DNA of 64,000 bases from Chlorops oryzae (GCA_020466095.1 CM035806.1:57888884-57952883), one strand, 5' to 3'. Positions 50,701-55,708 are shown, counted from the stretch's first letter. Notes: generated by a model from the letters alone, not told the origin. Translations and numbers: made by a program.

Positions 50701-50849
50701 GAGTCGCGCAATTCTCATTTTCTCTTTACATGATAGCCACTCCAACTGTAAATAAAACGGCCGAAAATTTGATGAAAAGAATAATTAAGAGCGCCGAGGA
50801 CGAGGTTATTGATCCAACAGATTACGTATCGCATACAAGCAATCACTAG
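12491..50849 (+). CDS. rdgC: Ca2+-regulated Ser/Thr protein phosphatase RdgC (PPEF), 14 coding exons
   Basis: The coding sequence joins 12491-12587, 12716-12843, 35536-35632, 39462-39610, 39673-39840, 39902-40105, 43086-43235, 43302-43370, 43422-43607, 43663-43915, 49807-49970, 50021-50120, 50277-50603 and 50737-50849. Together these give 2205 bases (734 residues plus stop) and every junction keeps frame. Domains: IQ motif (about residues 38-49), PPP phosphatase (about 150-480) with GDLHG (198-202), GDFVDRG (227-233), RGNHE (258-262) and RSHEC (400-404), and EF-hand loops at 584-595 and 624-635. RdgC binds calmodulin through IQ and dephosphorylates rhodopsin in photoreceptors; its loss causes retinal degeneration in Drosophila (family knowledge). 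The catalytic motifs and the last two EF loops are intact, so the gene looks functional. Introns 2, 6 and 10 are swollen by transposons. Confidence 0.93.
12716..12843 (+). CDS. rdgC: rdgC exon 2 (IQ motif)
   Basis: Encodes AALLIQRWHRRNMARMEVRR, a calmodulin-binding IQ motif (IQxxxRxxxxR), then FQTLEYASEQEQVE. The acceptor TTTAAG and donor GTAAGA are clear. This block is the N-terminal hallmark of RdgC and matches the Drosophila protein closely. The intron that follows is 22.7 kb. Confidence 0.92.
12880..13290 (+). mobile_element. Helitron/DINE-1-like repeat, second copy
   Basis: It begins near CAGCGATATCGGGGTATATT, shares TATATTCCTGATCAGGATCG and the CACGCCCACA words with the 10985-11707 copy, and ends in TTGACCGAGTTTAGCTTCC. 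It lies only about 40 bases inside rdgC intron 2 and has just one of the internal units. Confidence 0.6.
13304..14040. mobile_element. TTAA-flanked MITE, 737 bases
   Basis: GGGGGTCTTCTCATTGA at the left end is exactly inverted at the right end (TCAATGAGAAGACCCCC), and TTAA flanks both sides (13300-13303 and 14041-14044). TTAA targets are typical of piggyBac-type elements, though a TA target with AGGGGG ends is equally readable. The interior has no transposase; it contains two phrases of the type CTCGGGTGAACCTC in opposite orientations. Confidence 0.8.
14241..14819. mobile_element. TAA-flanked MITE, 579 bases (PIF/Harbinger-like)
   Basis: Inverted ends read AGGCTGGTCTCCAGTTC on both sides, followed by a shared AAGGAATG. 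Three-base duplications TAA lie at 14238-14240 and 14820-14822. A TWA duplication of three bases is the PIF/Harbinger rule, so that superfamily is inferred. No transposase is inside. Confidence 0.8.
14990..15230 (+). pseudogene. Tc1-like transposase relic (N-terminal region)
   Basis: One frame reads KKSAEIAKILTAREYW, like the helix-turn-helix of Tc1 enzymes. After a shift, another reads TVDRAIVRKPKKEPFMSSRD, like the second Tc1 helix-turn-helix that begins with DRxIVRxxKxxP. The downstream catalytic domain is missing. This is a short, frameshifted fragment; no inverted ends are seen. Confidence 0.5.
15592..16843 (-). mobile_element. Small non-autonomous LTR element, ATGAT target duplication
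   Basis: The full LTR is 16379-16843 (TG start, CA end in the + reading). On the left only the first 40 bases of the other LTR remain (15592-15631), the two agreeing from TGTCTGATTTCAGACTAAAG through to GGTACTCCG. The 5-base duplication ATGAT flanks the whole unit at 15587-15591 and 16844-16848. Beside the full LTR, 16361-16378 reads TTTTGGCGATCCTGCCAG on the - strand, a likely tRNA primer-binding site. The roughly 750-base interior shows no gag or pol. Confidence 0.8.
17245..18391. mobile_element. TAA-flanked MITE split by a solo LTR
   Basis: The ends AGGGCTGATTACACGATATG and, inverted on the other side, AGGGCTGAATACACGATATG continue inward as GTTACTGACCAAA. TAA is duplicated at 17242-17244 and 18392-18394, as for PIF/Harbinger elements. 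Without the nested LTR and its duplication the element is about 400 bases. The right half is rich in CCAAATG/CATTTGG words, possibly subterminal transposase-binding repeats. Confidence 0.85.
17284..18026 (+). mobile_element. Solo LTR, 743 bases, TTTG target duplication
   Basis: It starts TGTTGTGTG and ends ACACAACA, with the 4-base duplication TTTG at 17280-17283 and 18027-18030. A TATA-like CTTTATTTAAACGG near 17750 and an AATAAA near 17940 fit + orientation promoter and polyadenylation signals. The CAACAACAA-rich segment near 17560-17700 belongs to it. No internal retrotransposon sequence remains, so LTR-LTR recombination removed the body. Confidence 0.8.
18530..18985 (-). pseudogene. gypsy integrase fragment
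   Basis: The open part encodes FWIPNLESKVESFISSFVAC (zinc-binding region end), HMDHLGPMDSTAKQYKYIL and DGFSKFTWLY, the start of the integrase catalytic core with the first Asp. Toward 18530 the frame is broken but further integrase-like phrases (SGVPRGNVQVEHT) remain in other frames. It would insert the cDNA; this copy is dead. Confidence 0.85.
19048..19620 (-). pseudogene. gypsy RNase H fragment, catalytic Asp changed
   Basis: The 19048-19395 frame carries TQWIFYVQDFDYKAEHRAGD and HGDCLSRY, the end of a gypsy RNase H domain. Upstream, at about 19600, the usual TDAS motif reads HANASKGGLGATLV, so the catalytic Asp is replaced by Asn. A stop and frameshift separate the two halves. Confidence 0.75.
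19625..20200 (-). pseudogene. gypsy reverse transcriptase with active-site region deleted
   Basis: Around 20.0-20.2 kb, in broken frames, the N-terminal motif QQVNEWLKDGIIREPK and KKDGT can be read. The 19625-19981 frame gives FPLPLMDEVLEKL, ITMDLENG and KTPFGFCNLPAAFIRF, then jumps straight to RPLTNMLRKDTVFQ. In related enzymes about 80 residues including the YxDD active site lie between these, so an internal deletion is inferred. The tandem duplication breaks this gene at 19949. Confidence 0.85.
20349..21450 (-). mobile_element. Jockey-clade LINE, 5'-truncated, 3' part
   Basis: On the - strand the 21.45-21.18 kb part encodes the region after the RT active site (IPQVEEITYLGAHLDRRLTW, HIEAKRTQMKLKAI), and 20870-21136 encodes the C-terminus (KIKQKYRQKLQSHVNLLARE, ending LSRVKRKDRPTIQFDP), typical of Jockey-type ORF2. 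Then come a 3' UTR, a stem-loop (20387-20403), AATAAA and a poly(A) tail (T run at 20349-20362). A frame break lies near 21.17 kb. It sits inside the gypsy element between protease and RT. Confidence 0.8.
21451..22530. other. Unassigned insert between LINE and gypsy protease
   Basis: AT-rich sequence with no recognisable coding. Near its right end are several ATCGAT words (ATCGAAACTATCGATG, GTATCGATAGT). It may be part of an unrecognised transposon. The duplicate copy spans about 27468-28546. Confidence 0.3.
22568..22876 (-). pseudogene. gypsy gag zinc knuckle and protease
   Basis: Begins with CFRCNGRGHISKNC, a CCHC zinc knuckle (Cx2Cx4Hx4C), followed by a retroviral-type aspartic protease motif ECLEDTGSDVSIV with the catalytic DTG. 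A second knuckle, CYNCGSTEHQRINC, is encoded just upstream at about 22.93 kb but in another frame, so the copy has a frameshift between them. Confidence 0.85.
22981..23752 (-). pseudogene. gypsy gag remnants
   Basis: Two open pieces: 22981-23184 (LGCRRKPTEPNDYKVSMMGC, probably capsid end and linker) and 23480-23735 (acidic N-terminal region with IQTRSEGDEEEYNSAPEYEE). The apparent start MFKKK of the second piece is not gag: those codons are the poly(A) tail of the adjacent LINE. The segment between is frameshifted. Confidence 0.7.
23737..25270 (-). mobile_element. Jockey-clade LINE with endonuclease, internal deletion
   Basis: From right to left on the - strand: an ORF1 C-terminus (LTQSLSQFMQTMQSWLDKIV then a stop), an ORF2 start with apurinic-type endonuclease motifs (MSVLRICAWNSNE, VMFLSETHLTNKNFFSISGY, SAIYCPPRF) broken by several stops, then directly a 3' UTR, a stem-loop (23773-23791), AATAAA and a poly(A) tail at 23737-23746. 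Nearly all of RT is missing. The 3' UTR matches the fragment at 38.34-38.77 kb, so they are one family. Confidence 0.8.
25339..25968 (-). repeat. gypsy LTR edge and adjoining sequence
   Basis: On the - strand the LTR ends ...CAACTTTACA directly before the putative primer-binding site; an AATAAA (reverse complement TTTATT) lies 10-15 bases inside. The other end of the LTR cannot be placed, so the span runs to the duplication junction. Confidence 0.5.
25969..31817. repeat. Tandem duplication, copy 2 (5849 bases)
   Basis: Contents mirror copy 1: RT N-terminal piece (about 25.97-26.2 kb), LINE 3' part (26.37-27.47 kb, C-terminus frame 26890-27156), protease/zinc knuckle (28.55-28.73 kb), gag pieces (28834-29037 and 29333-29588), second LINE (about 29.59-31.1 kb) and the LTR edge at 31186. 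Relative to copy 1 it lacks 22530-22696, replaced by ATA at 28547-28549, which removes the end of the protease. After 31817 the sequence becomes unique. Confidence 0.96.
32461..32783 (-). repeat. 3' LTR of the second gypsy element
   Basis: Matches 34099-34370 closely but carries an extra segment of about 50 bases near 32524-32573 (containing AAAGCCTTTATTCCAAG) that is missing in the other LTR. On the - strand it begins TGTAAAG and ends AACA. Confidence 0.85.
32832..34090 (-). pseudogene. gypsy RNase H end and integrase
   Basis: Reading right to left: the end of RNase H (GKLNEEADC at about 34.03 kb, followed by a stop), then the HHCC zinc-binding integrase domain (CHIGTTQMKN, CEECKICV; frame 33619-33849), then the catalytic core and C-terminus (frame 32832-33599) with ALTDQYPGIILNELKKFL, TPFSNGTNERLNQTL including the catalytic Glu, and an SH3-like end FELGDKVYVENGNRLNRK. 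Frames break near 33.6 and 33.83 kb. The long C-terminal frame suggests fairly recent decay. Confidence 0.85.
34099..34370 (-). repeat. 5' LTR of the second gypsy element
   Basis: Shares CTTCTCTTCTCATCACTCAC, CCACTTTGTCGACAAATTGG and the TTTACA edge with the other LTR. The difference of about 50 bases may be a deletion between short AAAG repeats. Confidence 0.85.
34371..35535. other. Intron 2 sequence before exon 3, no gene seen
   Basis: No gene is seen. From 34.65 to 35.05 kb the words TTGAC/GTCAA and ATTGACGTCAATAT recur many times on both strands, giving a repeat-like texture without clear boundaries. Confidence 0.4.
35536..35632 (+). CDS. rdgC: rdgC exon 3
   Basis: Encodes LYKFFNALLTYFPDAG, directly continuing the exon 2 peptide as in Drosophila RdgC, then a Ser/His/Thr-rich linker. 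Acceptor ATTCCAG, donor GTAAGAAT. It enters in phase 0 and leaves in phase 1, matching exons 2 and 4. Confidence 0.92.
35633..37370. other. Intron 3 sequence, purine-rich tract
   Basis: No gene is seen. 36190-36355 is a purine-rich (GGGAAAGAGA-type) low-complexity tract. Motifs resembling a duplicated AAACGCGTGTA phrase occur near 37172 and 37223. Confidence 0.5.
37375..37775. repeat. Array of GGCCCC / GGGGC words with palindromes
   Basis: GGCCCCAA or its complement recurs about a dozen times at irregular spacing within A-rich DNA, including the palindromes CCCCAATTTTGGGG and CCCCAAATTTGGGG and the repeated phrase TTTTGCATAATGCA. It is non-coding; origin unknown. Confidence 0.7.
37850..38775 (+). 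mobile_element. Jockey-clade LINE fragment
   Basis: The + strand encodes, across several frames, ORF2 after the active site (NNVRIPQCEEVTYLGIYVDK, and RALPKILRTITGAPWFVSNE in 38147-38338). A 3' UTR follows with GATCGTCAACTCGGTGGGTG, matching the LINE 3' UTR at about 24.0 kb, then a stem-loop (38722-38740), AATAAA and a poly(A) run at 38764-38773. It is 5'-truncated and full of frameshifts. Confidence 0.8.
38776..39461. other. End of rdgC intron 3, nothing recognised
   Basis: The open frame 38810-39016 shows no family features and I do not support it as a gene. The last 40 bases form the pyrimidine-rich acceptor of exon 4. Confidence 0.4.
39462..39610 (+). CDS. rdgC: rdgC exon 4
   Basis: Encodes NLESQFSDEYDCIEEDMPVP and the lead-in to the phosphatase domain, KNDVDNLIDFFRKKK, matching IRKNHIDLLIDVFRKKR of Drosophila. 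Acceptor CTTTTAG, donor GTAAGT, phase 1 to 0. Confidence 0.92.
39673..39840 (+). CDS. rdgC: rdgC exon 5 (GDLHG metal-binding motif)
   Basis: Encodes LHAKYVGAILCEAASKLKRL and QVTIVGDLHGKLDDLLVVFH; GDLHG carries the first metal ligands of PPP enzymes. The donor GTTGAA is non-consensus, but the phase and the 61-base intron that follows support it. Confidence 0.92.
39902..40105 (+). CDS. rdgC: rdgC exon 6 (GDFVDRG and RGNHE)
   Basis: Encodes NGDFVDRGKKGLEVFLLLL and FLNRGNHEDTVMNARYGFIR, the second and third PPP signature motifs with catalytic Asp, Arg, Asn and His intact. Donor GTAAGT, phase 0 to 0. Confidence 0.95.
40657..41952 (-). mobile_element. DD37E mariner (ITmD37E-like), 1296 bases
   Basis: The inverted ends share GACTGTCCCAGAAATAACTG and continue through TCCTTTTGTTTTT, and TA flanks both (40655-40656, 41953-41954). 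Size and structure are those of a complete Tc1/mariner unit, inserted in rdgC intron 6 in the opposite orientation to the gene. Confidence 0.92.
40746..41799 (-). pseudogene. DD37E mariner transposase, one frameshift and one stop
   Basis: Starts MSSQQEEKRKAIIYKHLENP. The helix-turn-helix region TTYKKIAMEVGVCKKTVGRT and TSVRDMAAKAGTSKSSVQRI bind the ends. Catalytic blocks are VIMDDETYCKADF, SVLFWPDLATSHYA and PPNCPELRPIEKYWALMKRN. Between the second Asp and the Glu I count 37 positions including one TAA at about 41036, the spacing that defines the ITmD37E group known from mosquitoes and other insects (family knowledge). A frameshift near 41585 separates the DNA-binding half. With only two lesions the copy is young but inactive. 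Confidence 0.9.
42820..43030. mobile_element. TA-flanked MITE, 211 bases, near exon 7
   Basis: Ends AAGCTAGAAACAG and AAGCTATAAAGAG are inverted, followed on both arms by TCGCCGCGTAT and CTGATTCAACCCA. TA lies outside each end. The arms of about 75 bases nearly meet, so an RNA copy would form a long hairpin. It ends 55 bases before the rdgC exon 7 acceptor. Confidence 0.85.
43086..43235 (+). CDS. rdgC: rdgC exon 7
   Basis: Encodes LIEEVYRWLPLGTIVNNGVL and VVHGGISDTTDLD; the His of HGG is a metal ligand in PPP phosphatases. Acceptor ATTAAG, donor GTAACA, phase 0 to 0. Confidence 0.93.
43302..43370 (+). CDS. rdgC: rdgC exon 8
   Basis: A short 23-codon exon encoding FVSILRPPFDTSSEALNKFE and WKQ. 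Acceptor TTTCCAG, donor GTAAAG. Confidence 0.92.
43422..43607 (+). CDS. rdgC: rdgC exon 9
   Basis: Encodes VFDIMWSDPKHTDGCVLNNL, RGAGTCFGPDVTNSFL and LVRSHECKPEGYEF. The RSHEC motif corresponds to the RAHQ-type active-site segment of other PPP enzymes and is characteristic of RdgC/PPEF. Acceptor CTAAAG, donor GTGATA. Confidence 0.94.
43663..43915 (+). CDS. rdgC: rdgC exon 10
   Basis: Encodes VITIFSASNYYAVGSNKGAY, the last catalytic segment with its metal-binding region, then a linker helix (SSALRELGARLRDHRKELER) and the start of a degenerate EF-hand (KYDLNSTG). Donor GTAGGT, phase 1. Confidence 0.94.
43916..44616. other. Intron 10 start, nothing recognised
   Basis: AT-rich intron sequence without a recognisable gene or repeat boundary. 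Confidence 0.4.
44617..44862. repeat. CT-rich microsatellite
   Basis: CTCTCT tracts broken by CCCTCC and GTGTGT. Read on the - strand it follows directly after a SINE 3' end, so it probably grew from the SINE tail. The reading frames through it are composition artefacts. Confidence 0.9.
44865..45050 (-). mobile_element. tRNA-derived SINE, - strand copy
   Basis: The - strand has a tRNA-like head with a B-box GGGTTCGATTCC preceded by ACTGGCCTCACAATTC, then a body ending CTTAGGAG. Head and body both align with the copy at 46.41-46.60 kb, for example TACACGA, CTCTCTCTCACAACTC and TTCCTGCACT. The head would act as an internal RNA polymerase III promoter. Confidence 0.75.
45051..45850. other. Intron 10 sequence, nothing recognised
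   Basis: No gene or element with clear ends is seen; the open frame through 45230 has no family features. Confidence 0.4.
45860..46395 (+). mobile_element. Helitron/DINE-like repeat with two internal units
   Basis: Matches 2930-3370. Here the internal unit of about 140 bases occurs twice in tandem (about 45.975-46.118 and 46.119-46.258), each starting GTGGCCGATT and ending GTATGGGCGGT plus GTGGT. A third unit starts at 46259 and is truncated. Confidence 0.65.
46410..46600 (+). mobile_element. tRNA-derived SINE, + strand copy
   Basis: Head with A-box-like TAGTGTAGCACATGCATACTGG and B-box GGGTTCGATTCC (about 46470-46481), a stem end CGAGCC, then a body with AATACACGAAGAG, CTCTCTCTCAAAACTC and TTCCTGCACTCAGGAG. 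The second copy in opposite orientation shows this is a repeat and not a tRNA gene. Confidence 0.75.
46601..47618. other. Intron 10 sequence, possible diverged SINE head
   Basis: No gene. At about 47090-47140 GTGGCGTATTGGTCCGAAGG and GACTTGAAATCCCCGCTC loosely resemble A and B boxes of a tRNA-type SINE, but no second copy was found here. Confidence 0.3.
47619..48246. mobile_element. Possible MITE with CAGTGGGGAA ends
   Basis: CAGTGGGGAA at the left and TTCCCCACTG at the right are exact inverted copies 628 bases apart. CAGTG-type ends are common in hAT elements, but I could not see a convincing 8-base target duplication. The inside is AT-rich and non-coding. Confidence 0.55.
48247..49806. other. 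End of rdgC intron 10, nothing recognised
   Basis: AT-rich sequence with no gene or defined repeat; it ends at the exon 11 acceptor TTATAG. Confidence 0.4.
49807..49970 (+). CDS. rdgC: rdgC exon 11 (first, degenerate EF-hand)
   Basis: Encodes GFIPVSNWCESMEQITNLGL and PWRLLKEKLAPSPDD. With the end of exon 10 it forms an EF-hand-like helix-loop-helix lacking the usual acidic ligands, as in Drosophila RdgC. Phase 1 to 0; donor GTAGGT. Confidence 0.92.
50021..50120 (+). CDS. rdgC: rdgC exon 12 (start of EF-hand 2)
   Basis: Encodes AQEADTSVSDSLYKNKNSLE and AIFHILDKDCSG, the first half of a canonical EF-hand loop (DKDCSG). Acceptor TATTTAG, donor GTAAGT, phase 0 to 1. Confidence 0.92.
50277..50603 (+). 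CDS. rdgC: rdgC exon 13 (EF-hands 2 and 3)
   Basis: Completes loop 2 (GHISLDEF) and contains loop 3 DINGDGLVDLNEF, both with all oxygen ligands for Ca2+. A Ser/Thr-rich tail follows. Acceptor GCTTAG, donor GTAAGT, phase 1 to 1. Confidence 0.93.
50737..50849 (+). CDS. rdgC: rdgC exon 14 and stop
   Basis: Encodes TPTVNKTAENLMKRIIKS and a C-terminus DEVIDPTDYVSHTSNH before TAG at 50847-50849. The IDPTD element is shared with the Drosophila C-terminus, which supports this as the true end. Confidence 0.9.
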
Positions 50850-51780
50850 ATATATATCCAAAAAGCCAACTGCGATGCTTTAAAACACATAATCGGATCA
50901 ACCACTGAAAGCAGGGGGAAGGTGCCAAAATGACGTGCATTGTTTTTGAATTTTGATATGTTTATTCCCAATATACTACGTGACCAAGATATATTATGCT
51001 TTTTCGTACGAGTGTATCAACTAAGCCATTCGACAGGGGCATGTCTTTTAGAGTTAAAAATACTCATTTTAGCAAGGGATAAATTTTAAAGGGATTTTAG
51101 AAGATCTTGTGACTTTGATTTGGGAATAGAAAATTTCAAGAACTATATTGAAAAAGGGAGGGGGTATTGATCAAATAATCAGACTTTTTTAAAAAATAGT
51201 AACGAGGAGATCGGGCAATCAACAGATCATTTTTCCCTCAAATTGTTTTGTTTGCGTCCATTGTGGGACAAGTCTACGGATTTTTTGAGCTGCGTGAGGT
51301 ATCCAGTCCAGTCAAAATCCAGAAATACTTCTAAATATTGGAAAGAACATAATGTGAATTAATTTTAATAAATTCAAAGCATTGTAAATTGTTATCATTA
51401 AATATTTTTTCAAATATATTATTATTGACAAGGTCTGCTTTCCACATCTTTCATCTTCATTGAAGTGGAATAAGAGATGAATTCGCTAGAATTATAGAAG
51501 TATATTATTAATTTGTTTTTCTTTTGACAGACACTTTCAAAATCTCTTATGCTTTCTTCTTCTCAGTTTTCTCCTACAAATTCATTTTTACTTAAACTCG
51601 CATATTTTTCCTTTTCGTGGCATTTTAAATTATAATTGCTTTCATTCTTTACTCATGGTTTTTGGAACAATACAACATATAATTTCTTTTCGATAGCCAG
51701 CAGCACGAAACTCACGCGTTGACGCATAATCATATAGGAGGGAAGGTCTAACTGTCGACGTCGAAAAGGCTCTGCCGCGA
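50850..51780 (+). other. Likely rdgC 3' UTR and downstream DNA
   Basis: A candidate polyadenylation signal AATAAA lies at about 51367, some 520 bases after the stop; other A-rich sites exist, so the end is uncertain. Nothing else is recognised. Confidence 0.4.
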
Positions 51781-51781
51781 T

Positions 51782-52010
51782 GGGGAAATACACCATTGGG
51801 CAGATATAGGAAATTCAGCAAATTGGGGAAATTCACCAAAAAGCTACCAACAAAAACCTTAGTCAGGAATAGGAAAGTCGAGAAATTCACCAGAAAACTA
51901 CCAACAACAATACGGGTGGACACAAAGTGGCACTATGATGCCACTGGCAAGAAAATTATCAAAGAAACACGGCGTCAACTCGGGTTTTTTATATAGCTTT
52001 AAAAGTTATA
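51782..52010 (+). pseudogene. Fragment of a repeated, unidentified protein C-terminus
   Basis: The frame to 51996 ends TKWHYDATGKKIIKETRRQL plus GFFI and a stop. The last 30 codons recur at 55.92-56.01 kb with mostly conservative differences, so a mobile coding sequence is likely. A 30-base direct repeat (AAATTCACCA then CTACCAACAA) lies upstream. I do not recognise the family. Confidence 0.4.
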
Positions 52011-52764
52011 ATTGAAGCATTAATATACATATGTTTTTGTTTAATGTACACGATTGTTTTCATTTTGTAATAAATTGACATACATTTTTGACTACGGCTG
52101 CGAATTTGATTGTACATAGATTCAGTATTTTTGCTGAAACAGTGTGATCAAAAAGTTATGTGGACAGGGTAGGACTAAAAAGAAATTTCTGTTTCCCCTT
52201 GATATTGAGTTTCCTTGATTAGTTTTATATTTTTCAATTATTTCATATCATTTTTTGAGTTTGGTAGATATTTTATATGTAATGTACTCGAAAATCTCCC
52301 AAAATTAAAAATAAAAGTGGCAATGAATTTCACCAGAGCAGAGCTAAATATTTCGCTGCCAAAGCATGATTCTCTTTTCCTCATGCTATATGCCTATGTT
52401 GAGGCAGCGTAGCTCTAACACATTGCAGGGATTAGGAAGAAGAAGATTTAGACCTACACTCCTACATGCGCAAAATAATGTTTTCAAATACGGCATCTTT
52501 TATGTATAAACAGTCAATGATGGACTGAGTTAATCAATGAGTATACTATTGATATACTTGAAACCAGGGGAAATAATACGTAGTTTTTGTATTAATTGAA
52601 AGCTTTAATATACTTAACTTAAATATTACACTTTATTAAGTATATTAATCAATCAAAATGACTCATTATTTAATAAATATATTAAAAGTACCTGTAACTC
52701 ATAACTGCGTACTTATTTCAAAACGGCAGCACTGATCTATATATGTATTGGTAGTTGGAACCAC

Positions 52765-54374
52765 CCAATAAGCACAAGGAGTTCGAATCGAATTCGAATC
52801 GAATTCGTTTTGACGTGCAAACTCTTCGCGGCGAGTGTGCGTGAGGGAGTCACCTTTTTACGCGATTCATATTTTTATCAAATTTTTTTTATCGTTTACC
52901 CATCGCGCGCGATTCGTATTTTGCTATCGTTTGCTATCGCGCTTTATTCGAATTTTTTATCATATTCGATTCGCCTTTCTATTATATTCGATTAGCAAAA
53001 AAAAATTTTTAATTTTTATATTTAATGTGAAATTCAAATAACAGTCTTATTATAGACTTTTTTCGGTAAAAAAAAAAAACGGTTCTAATGCTGGTAACCA
53101 CGCTTTTGAATCCACCGGCTGTGGGATTTGAACACCGAACTTCTTGATTTCTAGTCATATTTCTAGTCTGCTTACCCATTACGCCGTCTTCGCCGAATTG
53201 AAATGAATGACTTTTTTTCGTTTATAAGTTTAGCTTGATTCTATATTTACCTCGAATGCCTTGCGATTTGGAAACAATTTAACAAAACTACTTTCAAGAA
53301 TTAAAGTTTCGTACGCACTAAACCAGAGATGGGACACCACACCATTGCATTATCGCACTTGCGTACGTAGTAGCAATGACAAAAGCACTGAGAGAAAAGT
53401 TTGCGTAGGTACGATCGGCAAGCGATAATAACAAAAGAAACCAAGTGGGAAATTTTTAGGTTTTAATTAATTTTTTTTTGCTTTTTCAGCAAAAAACAAT
53501 TTGTTTATAATAACTTTACAATTTTACAGCTAACAAAAGTTGCCTTTAGTAAAGTCAAGGATATCATTCAGAAGTATTTCTTCTTACAGTTTGTAGTCCG
53601 TATTAGATCTTGAAGGTGTCCGTCTGATAGTTTATTTCTGTTTTATTTTTGATGAAACGAAAGACGCCTTTTCTTTTTGTTCTGCTAAGGCTGGTTTTGA
53701 GGTTGACGAATCTTGTAATATGTGTTCATAAAATTTCTTTTATTGACGACAATAAATGCTTTCTATCGTCTCCCTCTATATCGCTATAAATTTTATGGCA
53801 CGAAAAATAATGCCTTTTCACATATATTCAGGCATCGGTTTGCAATGTAATGACAAATAAGACCTTGAGCCTCACTGAAAGAATTTTCAATGAAAAAAAA
53901 ATTCTTCTTCCCTTTCGCATGAAACTTTTTTCTCGCTATGTTTTGCAACAACAATACAGAACAAGTTTCAGTACGACTGACGCGAGCGATGAGCGTTTTC
54001 ATGATTCACGCACAAGTCGTGTGTAGCCGACTGCGCAGTTTGCAGCGCCCCGCGGGATAGCGCTCGCCCACCGCTGCACTAAACACAAATATTTTAAAGA
54101 ATTCGAATCGAATTCGAATCGCGGAAGGCAATTTTCGCGATATCGCGCTTTTATCGTATTTTGCGTTCGATTCGAGTTCGATTCGAAGAGAAAATGCGAT
54201 AAGAATTCGAAACGTTTGCAACGAGCTCGCCTCGAGCTCGCTTTTTTATCGTGGAATTTATAAAATGTGAGCTCGCGCTTTTATCGTTCGATTCGAATTC
54301 GTTTAGTGCGATTCGCGCTCTACGAATTCGATTTGAATTCGATTCGAACTCTCTATCGTTTTTGTGTTTATTGG
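52765..54374. mobile_element. Fold-back element with GAATCGAATTC repeats, split by a hAT insert
   Basis: The ends CCAATAAGCACAA and, inverted, CCAATAAACACAA are followed on both arms by GAGTTCGAATCGAATTC repeats, which recur throughout the right arm. A 753-base hAT-type element splits it at 53324-54076; the original length was about 850 bases. A second, incomplete copy lies at 54751-55812. Confidence 0.75.
53324..54076. mobile_element. hAT-type non-autonomous element, CACTAAAC duplication
   Basis: Ends CAGAGATGGG and CCCACCGCTG are imperfect inverted copies. The 8-base target duplication CACTAAAC lies at 53316-53323 and 54077-54084, the hAT rule. The other copy of the host repeat (55.79 kb) has the uninterrupted site, which confirms the insertion. 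No transposase frame is recognisable. Confidence 0.9.
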
Positions 54375-54386
54375 GTACCCCGTATT

Positions 54387-54705
54387 GAGGCTTTCTACAC
54401 TAGACAATTTTAGTTGCGCAACTCACGAGTTTGTGGGAAAGACGCGGTACGGGGAAGGTAAGGGGAAAATTGCTGCCAAGAGTTGCTCGTACAGGCAATT
54501 TTGTGTGATACGCTCTGTGCATCTCTTTCTTACTTTCAAACGTGATAATGCCATCTCTTTCTTACTTTCAAACGTGTAAGTGGCGTCGGGGTCTTTTTTG
54601 GCGATCGGCAACTCGTGTTGCTGACCCAATGTAGACAAAAAAGCAACTCCAAAAGAGAATTCGATATGAGTCGCGCAACTAAAATTGCCTAGTGTAGAAG
54701 GCCTC
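54387..54705. mobile_element. MITE, 319 bases, ATT flanks
   Basis: Inverted ends GAGGCTTTCTACACTAGACA and GAGGCCTTCTACACTAGGCA continue as ATTTTAGTTGCGC. ATT flanks both sides (54384-54386, 54706-54708). Inside is a 20-base direct repeat, CTCTTTCTTACTTTCAAACG, occurring twice. Confidence 0.8.
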
Positions 54706-55086
54706 ATTAGAGCAACGACAATGGTGAGAGTGATGCACCATCGAAAGTACCCAATAAGCACAACGAGTTCGAATCGAATTCGAATCGAATTGATTTTGAA
54801 AGCAAACTCTTCGCGGCTAGTGTTCGCGGCGAGCTCGAATTCGAATTCGTGAGGGAGTCACCTTTTTACGCGACTCGTATTTTTTTTTTTGAATTTTTTA
54901 TCGTTTACGCATCGCGCGCGACTAGTTTTTTGCAATCGTTTTTCTATCGCGCTTTATTCGAATTTTTTATCATATTCGATTCGCCTTTTTGTCCAATTTT
55001 CTTTCATATTCGACTAGCAAAAAAAATCATTAATATTTATATTTAATGTAAAATTCAAATAAGAGTCTTATTATAAGACTATTTTC

Positions 55087-55124
<38 letters not shown>

Positions 55125-55175
55125 GGTTCTAATCTGGTAGCCACGCTTTTGAATCCACCCGCTGCATACATATTA

Positions 55176-55585
55176 TGCTGGCCACTCACGCTATACCGAT
55201 CGAAGCAATTTGTCCATGTTGACAAAAAGTTACGCGTGTGAGGGGTGGTTTGTGCACCGATCCAAAGTATTTGAAATTTTTCACAAACCAGCGATTTGTT
55301 GACGCGTGAGTGGCGCAGTGTAGGCACTCTCTCAATTCGCATGCTCGCAAACTGGGTTTGGTTTGTTTTTTTTCTATGCATTTTCTAATTTTTCTGTAAT
55401 CGTTGTCGCGTGAACATCGGCGGAAGAAATGGCAAATGTTAGTAAAGCCTTTTTGGAGGAATTTTAGTTGACATGTTGACCGCACGACGACTAGAGCGAA
55501 ATAACGGTTTACGGATCGGTGTGTCGTGTGTGGGCAACATACTTTATAGCTATCGCTTCAATCGGTATAGCATGAGTGGCCAGCA
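55176..55585. mobile_element. TTA-flanked MITE, 410 bases
   Basis: Ends TGCTGGCCACTCACGCTATA and inverted TGCTGGCCACTCATGCTATA, then CCGAT. TTA is duplicated at 55173-55175 and 55586-55588, a TWA target as used by PIF/Harbinger elements. It is non-coding. Confidence 0.85.
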
Positions 55586-55632
55586 TTACGCCGTCTTCGC
55601 CGAATTGAAATGAATGACTTTTTTTGTTTATA

Positions 55633-55708
55633 ACAGGTTGGCTGATAAGTCCCCGGTCTGACACATAGATGGCGTCGCTAGTATTAAATGCATATTATTT
55701 TTATATGT
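55633..55708 (+). mobile_element. Himar-like mariner end, 76-base remnant
   Basis: Starts ACAGGTTGGCTGATAAGTCC and continues CCGGTCTGACAC, recognisably the terminal repeat of irritans-group (Himar-type) mariners. TA flanks both sides, and the other copy of the host repeat (53.22 kb) has the empty site with one TA. The right terminus is degenerate. Confidence 0.8.
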
